Assembly: GCA_947648875.1 (NCBI GenBank)
Contig: CANSPM010000015.1
Location: 1 to 64,000 of the forward strand
Length of the DNA stretch: 64,000 nucleotides
Direction of reading: 5' to 3'
Origin: an uncultured Lachnospiraceae bacterium
Lineage (GTDB): Bacteria > Bacillota > Clostridia > Lachnospirales > Lachnospiraceae
The position numbers were made by a program, and so were the translations under genes. Positions 30,691 through 40,985 of this stretch are shown one piece after another; within the stretch, counting starts at the first letter, position 1; each line of letters begins with the position of its first letter. The notes below the pieces were generated by a model that did no database searches, was not told where the DNA came from, and was given only the letters and a program-made list of their open reading frames with translations.

Positions 30691-33009
30691 ATGCAGACAA
30701 AGAGAAATCAGGCACTGACAATGCATCCGCTTTTTTTTGACTCGATTTACAGCAGGGTCTATGTGGAGGAGACAGACGGGAAGCGCAGACTCAAATACAG
30801 AGACGACCTGTGGGGGGTGCGTCTGGAGGATAACGGGGACGTGACCTTTTCCATGTACGCGCCCACAGCCGGTACCGTGGAGGTGGCCGGAGTGGGCGGC
30901 AGTATGGGCAGGGAGCGCATTGCTCTCGACAGGGATGAGCAGGGCTGTTTTTCCAGAACCGTGTCGGGAATTGCCCCCGGATTTCACTATCACTTCTGGT
31001 TTGTGGACGGGGTGCAGGTGACAAATCCGGCGGCTCCGGTGGCCTATGGCTGTTTTGGGGCCACCAACTTTTTTGAGGTGCCGGGAGAAGGGGAGGACTT
31101 CTGGTTTTGGAAGGATGTTCCTCATGGGGAAGTACAGATCCGCGACTATGTATCCTGCGTCAACGGTCACGCGAAGAAATGCTATGTGTACACACCGCCC
31201 TCTTACAGCCGGGAGCCGGAGAAAAAGTATCCTGTGCTCTATGTGCAGCACGGGGTGGGGGAGGATGAAACGGGATGGATCTGGAACGGCAAACTCAATT
31301 TTATTCTGGATAACCTGATTGCGGAGGGAAAGTGCCGGGAAATGCTGGTGGTGATGTGCTGTGGCTATGCGTTTTTGCAGGACGAAGATCCGGTGTTCTT
31401 TCCCGGCGATTTTGGCCGCGAGATGAAGGAGAGCGTCATTCCGTTTATCGAGAACAGTTTCAGGACGGCTAAAGGAAGATATAACAGGGCCATGGCAGGG
31501 CTGTCGCTGGGTTCGGCCCAGGCCACACAGATCGTTGCCAGATATCAGGAACTCTTTGCGCATCTGGGCGTTTTCTCAGGCCTGCGGGATCAGGAGATGG
31601 AACAAATCATCGCCCGACAGAAGACATATCCCATGGAGACCGTTCTTATGACAGCGGGTGAAGGCGAGAGGGGATTGGACGAAAGCCAGAGAGTTTACAC
31701 GGAGCAGCTCGCAAAACTCGGTGTGGCAGGGGGACAGAGAAACTATCCCGGCCATCATGAGTGGCATGTGTGGAGAGCCAGCTTAAGGGACTTTGCGGAA
31801 TTGATCTTCCAGGGGGATCTCCGGGAGGAACAGGAGGAGAAGTTTTCCTATCGGGAGCCGGAACTTACCAGGGAACAGCAGGACCGGCAGACATACGCGG
31901 AACATATACTTATGTTTGATCCGATCTATAAAGGTCTGATTCTGGCCGTGGACGAGAAGGGCAGACCCGCCGGAAGATACCGGGACGAGCACTGTGGTGC
32001 GGAGGTGCTTGACGCCGCAGAGGGCAGGGCCAGGTTCTGGATTCGGGCAGAGGGAGCCAGGACTGTGGAAGTCGATATCTGGGGGACGGGTAGCTACGCC
32101 ATGGCGCAGGGGAGCGATGGCTGGTGGAGCTGTGAGGTGGCAGGTATAGAAAAGGGATTTCACTATTACGGTATCCGGGTGAACGGCGTGGATGTGCTGG
32201 ACGGCAACGCTCCCGTGGGATACGGTGGATTCCGGGCCATCAATTACCTGGAGATGCCGGAGGAGGATTTTGCGGAGTACAGACGCAGTGCGGTTCCCCA
32301 TGGAGCCGTGCGCCTGTGCTATTATAAGTCGTCGCTGACGGGGCGCGTCAAGCTGTGCTATGTCTATACCCCTGCGTCTTATGACAGGGAGCCGGAGCGC
32401 AGATATCCGGTACTCTATTTGCAGCATGGCGGCGGTGAGAATGAGACGGGATGGATCTGGCAGGGTAAACTGGCCAATCTTGCGGATAATCTTACAGCCG
32501 CAGGGCAGATGCGGGAGATGATCATTGTCATGAATACGGGCTACTGTTTCCCTGAGAGCGGCGCTTATCATCCTGCCATGGGGGCATTTGCGGAGGAGAT
32601 GGCCGACTGCGGGATTTCCTGTATTGACAGAGTTTACAGGACTATACCTGACAGAGAGCACCGGGCCATGGCCGGGCTTTCCATGGGGGGAATGCAGACC
32701 CAGAGATGTGTTTTCGCGCATCCTGAACTCTTTGCCTGGGCCGGCATTTTCTCAGGCGGACTGACCATTCGTAACGAGGAAGTGGATTACAGTGAGATCC
32801 TTTTAAACCCGGAGAAATTTGCGGAGAGATTCCGTATGTTGTTCGTGGCCTGCGGCACCCGGGAGGGCGGTTATCAGGAGACAAAGGAGAATGAGGCGGC
32901 CGTGCTGGCAGCAGGTGTGCCCATTGTAACTTTTGAGCGCTACGGCTATCATGACTGGACCTTCTGGAGACACTGCGCAAAAGACTTCCTGCCCAGATTG
33001 TTTCAATGA
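30691..33009 (+). CDS. duplicated esterase (enterochelin esterase/feruloyl esterase-like, two modules)
   Basis: A 772-residue protein made of two similar halves. Each has an N-terminal E-set/CBM48-like beta domain and an esterase D-type alpha/beta hydrolase. Half 1 (about 1-395): YSREPEKKYPVLYVQHGVGE, nucleophile in AMAGLSLGSAQ near residue 270, His in HHEWHVWR. Half 2 (about 400-772): YDREPERRYPVLYLQHGGGE, AMAGLSMGGMQ near 660, GYHDWTFWR. No signal peptide, so it acts inside the cell, probably removing acyl groups (such as ferulate or acetate) from imported arabinoxylan fragments. GGAGGAGAG fixes the ATG at 30691; a longer frame would start inside the 30554-30592 hairpin. The family is usually single-module. 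Confidence 0.82.
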   Translation: MQTKRNQALTMHPLFFDSIYSRVYVEETDGKRRLKYRDDLWGVRLEDNGDVTFSMYAPTAGTVEVAGVGGSMGRERIALDRDEQGCFSRTVSGIAPGFHYHFWFVDGVQVTNPAAPVAYGCFGATNFFEVPGEGEDFWFWKDVPHGEVQIRDYVSCVNGHAKKCYVYTPPSYSREPEKKYPVLYVQHGVGEDETGWIWNGKLNFILDNLIAEGKCREMLVVMCCGYAFLQDEDPVFFPGDFGREMKESVIPFIENSFRTAKGRYNRAMAGLSLGSAQATQIVARYQELFAHLGVFSGLRDQEMEQIIARQKTYPMETVLMTAGEGERGLDESQRVYTEQLAKLGVAGGQRNYPGHHEWHVWRASLRDFAELIFQGDLREEQEEKFSYREPELTREQQDRQTYAEHILMFDPIYKGLILAVDEKGRPAGRYRDEHCGAEVLDAAEGRARFWIRAEGARTVEVDIWGTGSYAMAQGSDGWWSCEVAGIEKGFHYYGIRVNGVDVLDGNAPVGYGGFRAINYLEMPEEDFAEYRRSAVPHGAVRLCYYKSSLTGRVKLCYVYTPASYDREPERRYPVLYLQHGGGENETGWIWQGKLANLADNLTAAGQMREMIIVMNTGYCFPESGAYHPAMGAFAEEMADCGISCIDRVYRTIPDREHRAMAGLSMGGMQTQRCVFAHPELFAWAGIFSGGLTIRNEEVDYSEILLNPEKFAERFRMLFVACGTREGGYQETKENEAAVLAAGVPIVTFERYGYHDWTFWRHCAKDFLPRLFQ

Positions 33010-33055
33010 ACCGGGGCGGAACGAAGAGACAAAACCAAAATAAGAAAGGACAGAT

Positions 33056-34672
33056 ATGGCACAACAGGCAAAGATAACAATTCATCCATTATACAGAACG
33101 GGAGAGATCTCTCCCAGGCTGTTCAGCGCGTTTCTGGAGCCCATAGGTACCATGGTGAACGGTACGATGTATAACCCCAAGCATCCCACTGCGGATGAGC
33201 AGGGATTCCGCAGGGATTTCATAAAGGCCCTCCGGGCCACGGATCTGCCTGCGGTGCGTCTGCCGGGAGGAAACTTTGTGTCGGCGTGGAACTGGAAAGA
33301 TTCCATAGGCCCCAGAGACCAGCGCAAGGTCAGACTGGACCCCGCCTGGCATCAATATATCACCAATGAAGTAGGGCATGACGAGTATCTGCAATGGGCG
33401 GAGAAGGTGGGAACAGAGCCGCTGTATACCATTAATCTGGGCACCGGGGACATGCGGGACGCCATGGACTTAGTGGAGTACACAAACCATGAGGGCGGGA
33501 CTTGGTGGTCTGACCTGCGGCGGAAAAACGGTCATGAGAAGCCCTACGACATAAAGACCTGGTATCTGGGAAATGAGATGGACGGGCCGTGGCAGCTGGG
33601 TTCCTGGGACAAGGACCCCAGAGGGTACGGGGTGCGGGCCAACGAAGTGTCCAAGGCCATCAAATGGATTGACGGGAGAATTGAGACGGCGGTATGCGCT
33701 TCCTCAGCGCCTTTTATGGATCATTATCCTCAGTGGGAGGAGACGGTGCTACAGGAGTGCTTTGACTCCGTGGATTATCTCTCCATGCATCACTACCACA
33801 GCGCGCCTCCCGGGGATATCCGGGCGCTGCTGGGGGGAGCGGCGTACTACGAAGATTTTATCAACACAGAGGTGGCGCTTTGCGACTTGATTGCGGCGAA
33901 GTGTCGTTCTCCCAAACAGCTGATGCTTTCCATTGACGAGTACGGCGCCATGATCCGCCCCAACAGTCCGCTACATCCCGGATATGGCTATCACAATATG
34001 GTGGAGACGCACTACAAGTTTGATCCGGAAAAGAAGTATGTGCTGCACGATCCGGACAATATGACGGAACGTTTCAGACAGGGCGGAGATCTGCTCCAGA
34101 TGCTGTCCATGGTTTCTATTCAGCTGGCGTTTCTGCGGCACGCGGACAGAGTGAAAATCGGATGCATGACAGGAGGACTGGGCGCGCTGTGCTCCGCCAA
34201 CCGGGAACATGTCTGGAAGTCGGCTTCCCATTATGCCTTTACTTTGATGATGGAATATGCCCGGGGATACTCCATGCGGACAGCGGTGGAGTCCGAGACT
34301 TTTGATCTGCCGGGGTACGCCATTTCAGATACCTCCCAGTACACCGGCAAGGAGGGACTGTATTACCTAGACGCCGCGTCGGCCTGGGACGAGGGGCAGG
34401 AGCGGCTGGCGGTATTTGTGATCAACCGGAGTGAAGAGAATGAATATCCTCTGACGGTGGATGTGAGAGGCTTTGAGGGATACACTTTTGAGGAGCATCA
34501 GGAAATCCACAGCGGAGATTTGGAGCGCAGGAACAGCTATGAGGAGCCGGACCTCCTGCGTCCCGTTGGGCATCAGGGCGGGGTCTTTGAGAAAGGCCTA
34601 CTGAAAACCAGTGTGAAACCTCTTTCCTTTAATGTCATTGTCATGAAAAAGCAGCCGGAAACCGGCGCGTAA
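33056..34672 (+). CDS. abfA: GH51 alpha-L-arabinofuranosidase
   Basis: A 538-residue intracellular enzyme. GH51 signatures: SAFLEPIGTMVNGTMYNP near the start, VRLPGGNFVSAWNWKDSIGP, acid/base Glu in WYLGNEMDGPWQLG, and nucleophile Glu in LSIDEYGAM. The beta-sandwich C-terminal domain ends PLSFNVIVMKK. It releases terminal alpha-L-arabinofuranose from arabinan or arabinoxylan oligosaccharides. It starts 46 nt after the esterase gene and 13 nt before the carboxylesterase gene, so one operon is likely. Usual family length is about 500 residues. Confidence 0.92.
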   Translation: MAQQAKITIHPLYRTGEISPRLFSAFLEPIGTMVNGTMYNPKHPTADEQGFRRDFIKALRATDLPAVRLPGGNFVSAWNWKDSIGPRDQRKVRLDPAWHQYITNEVGHDEYLQWAEKVGTEPLYTINLGTGDMRDAMDLVEYTNHEGGTWWSDLRRKNGHEKPYDIKTWYLGNEMDGPWQLGSWDKDPRGYGVRANEVSKAIKWIDGRIETAVCASSAPFMDHYPQWEETVLQECFDSVDYLSMHHYHSAPPGDIRALLGGAAYYEDFINTEVALCDLIAAKCRSPKQLMLSIDEYGAMIRPNSPLHPGYGYHNMVETHYKFDPEKKYVLHDPDNMTERFRQGGDLLQMLSMVSIQLAFLRHADRVKIGCMTGGLGALCSANREHVWKSASHYAFTLMMEYARGYSMRTAVESETFDLPGYAISDTSQYTGKEGLYYLDAASAWDEGQERLAVFVINRSEENEYPLTVDVRGFEGYTFEEHQEIHSGDLERRNSYEEPDLLRPVGHQGGVFEKGLLKTSVKPLSFNVIVMKKQPETGA

Positions 34673-34685
34673 CGGAGGAAGCCAT

Positions 34686-36212
34686 ATGATCAGAATTGCG
34701 TATACAGAGAACGGAGCCCTTCGGGGCATAGAGGCGGCTGACCCCAGAATTACGGCGTTTAAAGGGATACCCTTCGCGGCGCCCCCGGTGGGAAAAAACA
34801 GATGGAGGGCGCCCCAGCCCGCCGTCGGCTGGGAGGGAGTCAGGGAGGCATACCGATTCGCGCCGATTTCCATGCAGAGCGTGCCGGGGCTGGGAACGGA
34901 TATCTACTGTCGGGAGTGGCATGTGGACCCGGAGATTGCCATGAGTGAGGACTGCCTGTACCTGAATGTGTGGACGGGTGCCGGGAACCCAAAGGAGAGA
35001 AGGCCGGTGCTGGTGTGGTTCTTTGGCGGAGCGCTGCAATGGGGATATCCCGGGGAGATGGAGTTCGATGGGGAGAGGCTGGCCCGAAGAGGGATTGTGG
35101 TGGTCTCCGTCAACTACCGGCTCAATGTCTTCGGTTTTCTGGCCCATCCCCAACTGACCAGGGAGCAGCCGCAGGCTCCATCCAATTTCGGCAGTCTGGA
35201 CCAGCAGGCGGGGCTTAAGTGGGTGGCCCGCAACATAGCCGCTTTTGGGGGAGACCCCGGGAACGTTACCATTGCCGGGCAGTCAGCGGGCGGAGGTAGC
35301 GTTCTGTCCCAGATGGCCTGCAAAGACAATGAGGGTCTCTTTCAGAAAGCCGTAATTATGAGTGCCATGATCAGAAGCCCCTACTGTGATGGAGGGATAG
35401 GAGTGCCAAAAGAGCTGGCGGACGCAGAGAAAAACGGGGAGGCATTCTTCGCTTTTCTGGGAGTAAAGACTCTGGAAGAGGCCAGAGAACTGGACGCGGC
35501 GTTTATCCGGGACCGTTACTATGAATATATCCGTTCCAATACGGCGATGTGCACGGTCCGGGACGGACGCTTTTGCGTGGGAGATCCCCTTGTGATGTAT
35601 GCGGCGGGAGAATGTGTGGATGTGGCCGTGATGGCGGGCAACACGGAGGATGAGTTTATCAGCGAGATATCCGCTTCCAACGAGGAGGAACTGACGCGGG
35701 AGGCGCGGGAGATCTTCGGAGCGGCCGCCGATAGATTCCTGGCCTGTCCGGAGGCTCATGTGAAAACGGAGACGGGTTACGCGCCGGTGAGCGGAATCGG
35801 CTGCACCGTGAAAAGCGAGTTTCTGGCTAATGCCGCAGGCAGCCGCCCCAGAGCGAACTACTGCTACAGTTTTCGCTCGGACATACCGGGCTGGGACAAC
35901 CCGGGAACATTTCACTCCGTGGATTTGTGGTTTTTCTTTGAAACGCTTGCAAAATGTTGGAGACCGTTCACGGGCAGGCATTATGATCTGGCCCGGCAGA
36001 TGTGCAATTATTGGGCAAACTTTATCGCCACAGGGAATCCCAACGGAAAGGATGCGGACGGGAGGGACATGCCGGTCTGGGATACATATACGCCGGAGCA
36101 TCGCTCGGAGATGATCTTTACGGGCGACGGACCGGTGGCGGTGACCAATGAGGAATGCGACTTCATTAGGCTGATGACGGAAAAGATGGGCGAGCGTCTG
36201 AGGAAGGATTGA
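34686..36212 (+). CDS. type-B carboxylesterase
   Basis: A 508-residue alpha/beta hydrolase. FKGIPFAAPPVGKNRWRAPQ and SEDCLYLNVWTG are classic type-B carboxylesterase motifs. The nucleophile motif reads AGQSAGGGSVL, with Gln in place of the common Glu in GESAGG. The acid lies in GNTEDEFISE and the His in GTFHSVDLWFFF. No signal peptide. Cuts short-chain carboxylic esters; in this operon it may remove acyl groups from plant oligosaccharides. CGGAGGA precedes the ATG. Confidence 0.88.
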   Translation: MIRIAYTENGALRGIEAADPRITAFKGIPFAAPPVGKNRWRAPQPAVGWEGVREAYRFAPISMQSVPGLGTDIYCREWHVDPEIAMSEDCLYLNVWTGAGNPKERRPVLVWFFGGALQWGYPGEMEFDGERLARRGIVVVSVNYRLNVFGFLAHPQLTREQPQAPSNFGSLDQQAGLKWVARNIAAFGGDPGNVTIAGQSAGGGSVLSQMACKDNEGLFQKAVIMSAMIRSPYCDGGIGVPKELADAEKNGEAFFAFLGVKTLEEARELDAAFIRDRYYEYIRSNTAMCTVRDGRFCVGDPLVMYAAGECVDVAVMAGNTEDEFISEISASNEEELTREAREIFGAAADRFLACPEAHVKTETGYAPVSGIGCTVKSEFLANAAGSRPRANYCYSFRSDIPGWDNPGTFHSVDLWFFFETLAKCWRPFTGRHYDLARQMCNYWANFIATGNPNGKDADGRDMPVWDTYTPEHRSEMIFTGDGPVAVTNEECDFIRLMTEKMGERLRKD

Positions 36213-36340
36213 GACGGGAAGCGAAGAGGCGTGTGCCGGACACAGTACTGATGGGAAGCGGAGGCGGCATGCGTCGGTCTCCGCCTGACGGGAACCGACA
36301 AATTCAGGCGCAGTGTCACAGGGCAGATAGGACGGATAAA

Positions 36341-37738
36341 GTGATAAGAAATTTTAAAAAGTTGTTTTCCGGAGACAGGGTGTTTTACATAAGGGTGCTT
36401 ACGTTGGCATTGCCCATCGCACTGCAGAGTCTGATTACCATCGGCGTCAATATGCTGGATACGATCATGGTGGGAAGGCTGTCGGAGGAAGCGCTGTCGG
36501 CTACCTCCCTGGCCAATCAGTTTATCAATATTTATCATATCTTCTGTATGGGACTGGGCATGGGGGCATCTGTATTGGTGTCCCGATACTGGGGGATGAG
36601 GGAGAGCGAGCCGCAGAAGGCGGCAGAGGCCCTGAAAAAGACCATATGCATCATGGTACGTCTGACGCTGGGACTGGCGCTCCTGTTCGCCGCGATCACA
36701 ATGGCCATACCCGGTAGGATCATGGGGATGTATACCCCCGAGGAATCCATTATATCCCTGGGTATTGTCTATTTCAGATACTCCATTGTGACTTATTTCT
36801 TTCTGGGGCTGTCTCTGGTCTGCACCATTGTGCTGCGCAGCGTAGGACGGGTGAGAATGCCCCTTTATGTTTCCGTAGGCGCTTTTTTTGTAAATCTGGT
36901 GGCAAACTATGGTCTTATTTTCGGCAGGCTGGGAATGCCCCGGATGGGAATAGCGGGCGCGGCGCTGGGGACACTGATCGCGAGAATTTTTGAGGCGGGT
37001 GTAATCTGCGGATATCTGTTTTTTGTGGACAGAGCCATAGGCTTTCGCATCCGGCATGTCTTTATGAGGACCGGGGATCTGATGGGAGAATATATCCGCA
37101 TCAGTATACCCGTGCTGGTCAGCGACGGCATACTGGCCATCGGCAACAACACAGTGGCGATAGTGGTGGGACATCTGAGCATGGCCTTTGTGGCGGCAAA
37201 CGCCATTACCAGCGTCACACAGCAGATGAGCAATGTGCTGGCGCAGGGAGTGGCCCAGGCGGGCGCTATCGTCACCGGTCAGACGCTGGGGGAAGGAGAC
37301 CGGGAAAAGGCCCTTGGGCAGGGCTACGCGTTTTTGGGACTGGGACTGTGTCTGGGGCTGTTTGCCGCCGGAGTGATCAAGCTGATCAGCGGTCCTGTGA
37401 TCAGTGCCTACAGCATGTCTCAGGAGACTACAAAGGTGGCCGGACAGTTGATGGACGCCATAGGCTTTATTATGATTTTTCAGTCCGCCAACAGCATTAT
37501 GACCAAGGGGGTATTGCGGGGCGGCGGAGATACTAAGATGTTGATGTTGGCGGACAATATCTTTCTGTGGCTGCTGTCCATTCCCCTGGGCCTGCTGGCG
37601 GGGTTTGAGCTGGGTCTTCCGGCGTTTTGGATTTACACTTGTCTGAAAGCGGATCAGATCGCAAAGACAGTGTGGTGTATATTTCGGCTTCGCAGTGGGA
37701 AATGGATCAAAAAGATCTCTACCGGCAAAGGCGCGTGA
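36341..37738 (+). CDS. MATE family efflux transporter
   Basis: A 465-residue, 12-TM protein: LTLALPIALQSLITIGVNML followed by DTIMVGRLSEEALSATSLAN, the usual MATE start, and RGGGDTKMLMLADNIFLWLL in the second half. The GTG at 36341 with AGGACGG upstream gives the normal family length; the frame extends back to 36209 but that part is hydrophilic and Arg-rich. MATE pumps export cationic drugs or metabolites using Na+ or H+. It follows the carboxylesterase by about 130 nt and need not be functionally tied to it. Confidence 0.88.
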   Translation: MIRNFKKLFSGDRVFYIRVLTLALPIALQSLITIGVNMLDTIMVGRLSEEALSATSLANQFINIYHIFCMGLGMGASVLVSRYWGMRESEPQKAAEALKKTICIMVRLTLGLALLFAAITMAIPGRIMGMYTPEESIISLGIVYFRYSIVTYFFLGLSLVCTIVLRSVGRVRMPLYVSVGAFFVNLVANYGLIFGRLGMPRMGIAGAALGTLIARIFEAGVICGYLFFVDRAIGFRIRHVFMRTGDLMGEYIRISIPVLVSDGILAIGNNTVAIVVGHLSMAFVAANAITSVTQQMSNVLAQGVAQAGAIVTGQTLGEGDREKALGQGYAFLGLGLCLGLFAAGVIKLISGPVISAYSMSQETTKVAGQLMDAIGFIMIFQSANSIMTKGVLRGGGDTKMLMLADNIFLWLLSIPLGLLAGFELGLPAFWIYTCLKADQIAKTVWCIFRLRSGKWIKKISTGKGA

Positions 37739-37747
37739 GAAAAAACA

Positions 37748-37778
37748 GCCCGCCGACGGGCATGTTCTGTCGGCGGGC
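37748..37778. terminator. bidirectional terminator between MATE and chemoreceptor genes
   Basis: Perfect 10-bp arms GCCCGCCGAC (37748-37757) and GTCGGCGGGC (37769-37778). Read on the minus strand it is followed by TGTTTTTTC, a strong terminator for the chemoreceptor; it also lies just after the MATE stop. Confidence 0.88.
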
Positions 37779-37784
37779 CTGCTG

Positions 37785-39809
37785 TCAAATGCGGAATTGG
37801 CTGATCAGCTGATTCAGTGTTCTGGCCTGAGTTGTAAGTTCGTTGGAGATTGTGGCACTCTTTTCTGCGGCTTCGGAGTTGGCCTGTATAACCTCGGAAA
37901 CCACCTTGACTCTGTTTTCCACAGAGACAATCATGTCTGACTGTTGGACGCTGGCAAGCGCAATCTCATCCATCAATGTCTTGATGGACTGTATACATTC
38001 GTTTATCACCTGCATTGCGGAAATGGCCTGGTCTGTGGACTGGGTACCTGTCTTTACATCCTGTATGGAACGGCTGATTAAATCGCTGGTGTTCTGCGCG
38101 GCTTCGGAAGATCTGCCGGCCAGATTTCTGACTTCCTCGGATACAACGGAAAATCCCTTGCCGGCGGCTCCTGCCCGGGCGGCTTCAACAGATGCGTTCA
38201 ATGCCAGTATATTCGTCTGAAAAGCGATATCCTCGATGGTTTTAATAATGCTGACAATCTGCGTGGAAGAACGGTCAACATTTCTTGTGGCGACTGTAAG
38301 CTGCTCCATCTTTGCGTCAGCTTCGGCGGCAAAGTTTGTAGCCCTGGCAACCAAATCGCTGGCGTTGCCGCAACGGGTCGCACTGTTTTGAATCTGTGCG
38401 GTGATATCTGTGATATTGGCTACAAGTCCGCTGATGGAATCCCTCTGCTGTGCCGTTCCCTGGGATAGTTCCCGGGCTCCCGCAGACACCTGATTGGCGC
38501 CGTGGTTTACCTGGCTGGCGATATGCGCGATATCGCGCATAACGTCTGTCAGATGGGTGCGGATACTTTTCAGGCTATCGAGAAGGATCTTAAAATCTCC
38601 GATATAATATGCCTCATTTATTGTCACATCCACGGCGATATTGCCGTCTGCCATCTCCCCGAGAATCCGCCCCACATCCTCTATGGTTTTTCGGAGGCAC
38701 TCGCAGACATGGTGGATCGTCTGCGCAATCATTCCGATTTCGTCTGTCCTTCCATAAAAAGAGGTCAGTTCCTTATCAGCGGACAGTTCCAGAGAGCCGA
38801 GCCGCCGGATTGCCCGCTCCATAATCATGAGATCGCGGCCTTCCCGGTATAGAATCAGCAGTGTAATCAGGAGGATCAACACGGTCACAGTGGCGCACAG
38901 AATCCCCACAGTGGAACGCGCGGTAGACACTTCACCATAGACTTCCGCAGCATCGTTCCGAACCATAAACACCCAGTTACGCTCCTCCAGGTATTTGTAT
39001 ACCACGAGTTGGTCGATTCCGTTTTCGTCCTGATAGGAATAGGTGCCGGCCGTCGTATCGCCATCTGCTTTGATGCGTCCGAGAATCTCCCGGTATCCGC
39101 TGTCAGTGGTTTCCGTGTTGAGCAGATTTTCATCCTTGTGGTATAGATAGGTGCCGGTTTCTACATTTAGAAACACATACTCACAATTTGGCAGTCCCTT
39201 GATATCCAGATGCAGCAGCGCGTCCATCAGGCGGCTGGCATAGACACCGGCCCCTACATAGCCGACGCATGCATCGCGGTCAAAAATCGGATAGTACATG
39301 GAAAGAATCATACTGCCTGTGCCCGGAGACTTCATAATACCCAGGTTGGTCAATTGCGGTTTTGCCAGAATGGTATTGTGAAACTCTTTCAGCGAATCAC
39401 CGGTTCTGGTGGTTATTCCGATGGCGTCATGGGAAGTATGGGTCAGAATATATGTGTCAGGGGTAGCTATGTATAATCCCTCAAATCCCCCCTTGACTGT
39501 GGCGAAATCTTCGGTGTATTGCTGCGCTTTTTGCAGCAGCTGCGTATTTTCCGGGTTAGCCAGAAGGTTCTGCACATCGCTGCTCAGAGCGAAGGCTGTC
39601 ATGTATTCCTCCGCAGAAGTCACATAATCGTTAATGATCGCGGCCCTGGATTCCACGGCGTCAACCATCTGGTTGGTAATATTGCTTTCCACTATCATGG
39701 CAATACGGTTGGATACGATAATCCACAATGCCAACATGCCGATGACAGTGATGACGGTGGTGATGATACCGATACGTGATGCAAGTTTACGATTTGCCAG
39801 AAATCTCAT
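37785..39809 (-). CDS. methyl-accepting chemotaxis protein
   Basis: A 674-residue receptor. TM1 is about residues 13-33; an extracellular dCache-like sensor domain ([40 protein letters not shown]) runs to a second TM at about 300-320; a HAMP-like region follows; the C-terminal signalling domain has the conserved tip [20 protein letters not shown] and [20 protein letters not shown]. It should signal through CheA/CheW, not encoded here. AGGGGGA precedes the ATG. Ligand unknown. A TATAAT at 39895-39890 (minus) is a possible -10. Confidence 0.9.
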   Translation of the reverse strand: MRFLANRKLASRIGIITTVITVIGMLALWIIVSNRIAMIVESNITNQMVDAVESRAAIINDYVTSAEEYMTAFALSSDVQNLLANPENTQLLQKAQQYTEDFATVKGGFEGLYIATPDTYILTHTSHDAIGITTRTGDSLKEFHNTILAKPQLTNLGIMKSPGTGSMILSMYYPIFDRDACVGYVGAGVYASRLMDALLHLDIKGLPNCEYVFLNVETGTYLYHKDENLLNTETTDSGYREILGRIKADGDTTAGTYSYQDENGIDQLVVYKYLEERNWVFMVRNDAAEVYGEVSTARSTVGILCATVTVLILLITLLILYREGRDLMIMERAIRRLGSLELSADKELTSFYGRTDEIGMIAQTIHHVCECLRKTIEDVGRILGEMADGNIAVDVTINEAYYIGDFKILLDSLKSIRTHLTDVMRDIAHIASQVNHGANQVSAGARELSQGTAQQRDSISGLVANITDITAQIQNSATRCGNASDLVARATNFAAEADAKMEQLTVATRNVDRSSTQIVSIIKTIEDIAFQTNILALNASVEAARAGAAGKGFSVVSEEVRNLAGRSSEAAQNTSDLISRSIQDVKTGTQSTDQAISAMQVINECIQSIKTLMDEIALASVQQSDMIVSVENRVKVVSEVIQANSEAAEKSATISNELTTQARTLNQLISQFRI

Positions 39810-40060
39810 AAATTATCCCCCTTGCGGTAAAAAAAGATTTCGAAGTGGGCAGTACTGACTTTATGTATTCTGATAGTGTGCCTCTAAATATTATACCGCA
39901 TGGAAAATTTTATCATGAGCAAATTTTTTTTTCAAGACGGTGCCCTAAATTTTTTTACTGCCATTATTTTACGAAGAAGGAAGGCGCTGGGGCTCGGATA
40001 AGCAGGACATGACCTTAGTGCGATATTTTAGCCGTTTTACGGGATTCTACCGGCAGTCGG

Positions 40061-40089
40061 TTGCATACTTCGGGGCAGAAAAGTATAAT
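40061..40089 (+). promoter_or_regulatory. promoter of the HTH membrane protein gene
   Basis: TTGCAT (40061-40066), 17 bases, TATAAT (40084-40089), 71 nt before the start codon. The rest of the 39810-40159 gap is AT-rich with no gene seen. Confidence 0.6.
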
Positions 40090-40159
40090 AAATCCTATCA
40101 GAGAGGCAGTCCGGCGTAAGAGACGGCAAGAGGCTGTTGATCTACAACAGGAGGCAGGC

Positions 40160-40924
40160 ATGTACGAGATTGACAAGGAAAAATTTGGGGAATTTGTGGC
40201 GGGGCTGCGCAGGGAACAGAGCATGACGCAGAAAGATCTGGCTTCAAAGGTCTATGTATCGGACAAGGCGGTGAGCAAGTGGGAGAGGGGGCTGAGTATG
40301 CCGGATATCACCCTGCTGATCCCCCTGTCCCAGGCGCTCGGAGTCTCGGTGACAGAGCTGTTGGAATGTCAGAGGATGGAGCAGGACACCATGGATTCGA
40401 ACCATGTGGAGGAACTGATGCACAAAGTAATCACCTATTCCGAGGAGACTCCCGAGGAGAGGCACAGAAGACGCAGGCGGGAGGCGATATTGTTCGGGGC
40501 GGGTCTGGCTGCAGTGACGTTGGAGCTGCTGGGGCTGCGGGCGCTGGGATATAGCTGGGGAGTGATCTGCCTGAATCTGCTGACTTACGAATTGCTGCTT
40601 ATGGGTTTTTGCGCGTATTTTTGCTTCTTTGCCAAGGACACACTGCCAGAGTATTATGATGAATACGAAATTAACGTGTACAGTGACGGAATTTTTCGTA
40701 TGGATATGCCGGGGATACATTTTAACAACCGGAACTGGCGGCCCATCAAGAGGGTGGCCATACGGGGAATGGTGCTCTTTGCGGTGGTGCTTCCAATGCT
40801 GTATTTCCTCTGCGGTTTGCTGCTTCCTGCCTTTGTGGAAAGCGTCTTTGTGTTTGTCTGTATGCCGCTGTTTTTTGTCGCTCTGTTTGGTCCCATGTAC
40901 GCGGAGGCCAAGCGGTATGAATAG
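40160..40924 (+). CDS. XRE-family HTH regulator with C-terminal membrane domain
   Basis: A 254-residue protein. Residues about 8-65 are a Cro/C1-type helix-turn-helix, REQSMTQKDLASKVYVSDKA and VSKWERGLSMPDI. After a charged linker there are two TM helices (about 115-160), a soluble segment, and two more (about 195-245). A membrane-bound DNA-binding protein of this build is common in Clostridia; the signal is unknown. AGGAGG sets the ATG at 40160. It precedes a CPBP-type protease gene by 61 nt and probably shares its transcript. Confidence 0.83.
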   Translation: MYEIDKEKFGEFVAGLRREQSMTQKDLASKVYVSDKAVSKWERGLSMPDITLLIPLSQALGVSVTELLECQRMEQDTMDSNHVEELMHKVITYSEETPEERHRRRRREAILFGAGLAAVTLELLGLRALGYSWGVICLNLLTYELLLMGFCAYFCFFAKDTLPEYYDEYEINVYSDGIFRMDMPGIHFNNRNWRPIKRVAIRGMVLFAVVLPMLYFLCGLLLPAFVESVFVFVCMPLFFVALFGPMYAEAKRYE

Positions 40925-40985
40925 CGTCAGGACTGCAAATAGTCTATATCGGGAAAAGATTTGACGGGAAAGGAAAGATTTTGAT

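Noticed and set aside
36209-36340. Longer MATE start
   Set aside because: The extra residues are hydrophilic and Arg-rich, and the GTG at 36341 gives normal family length.
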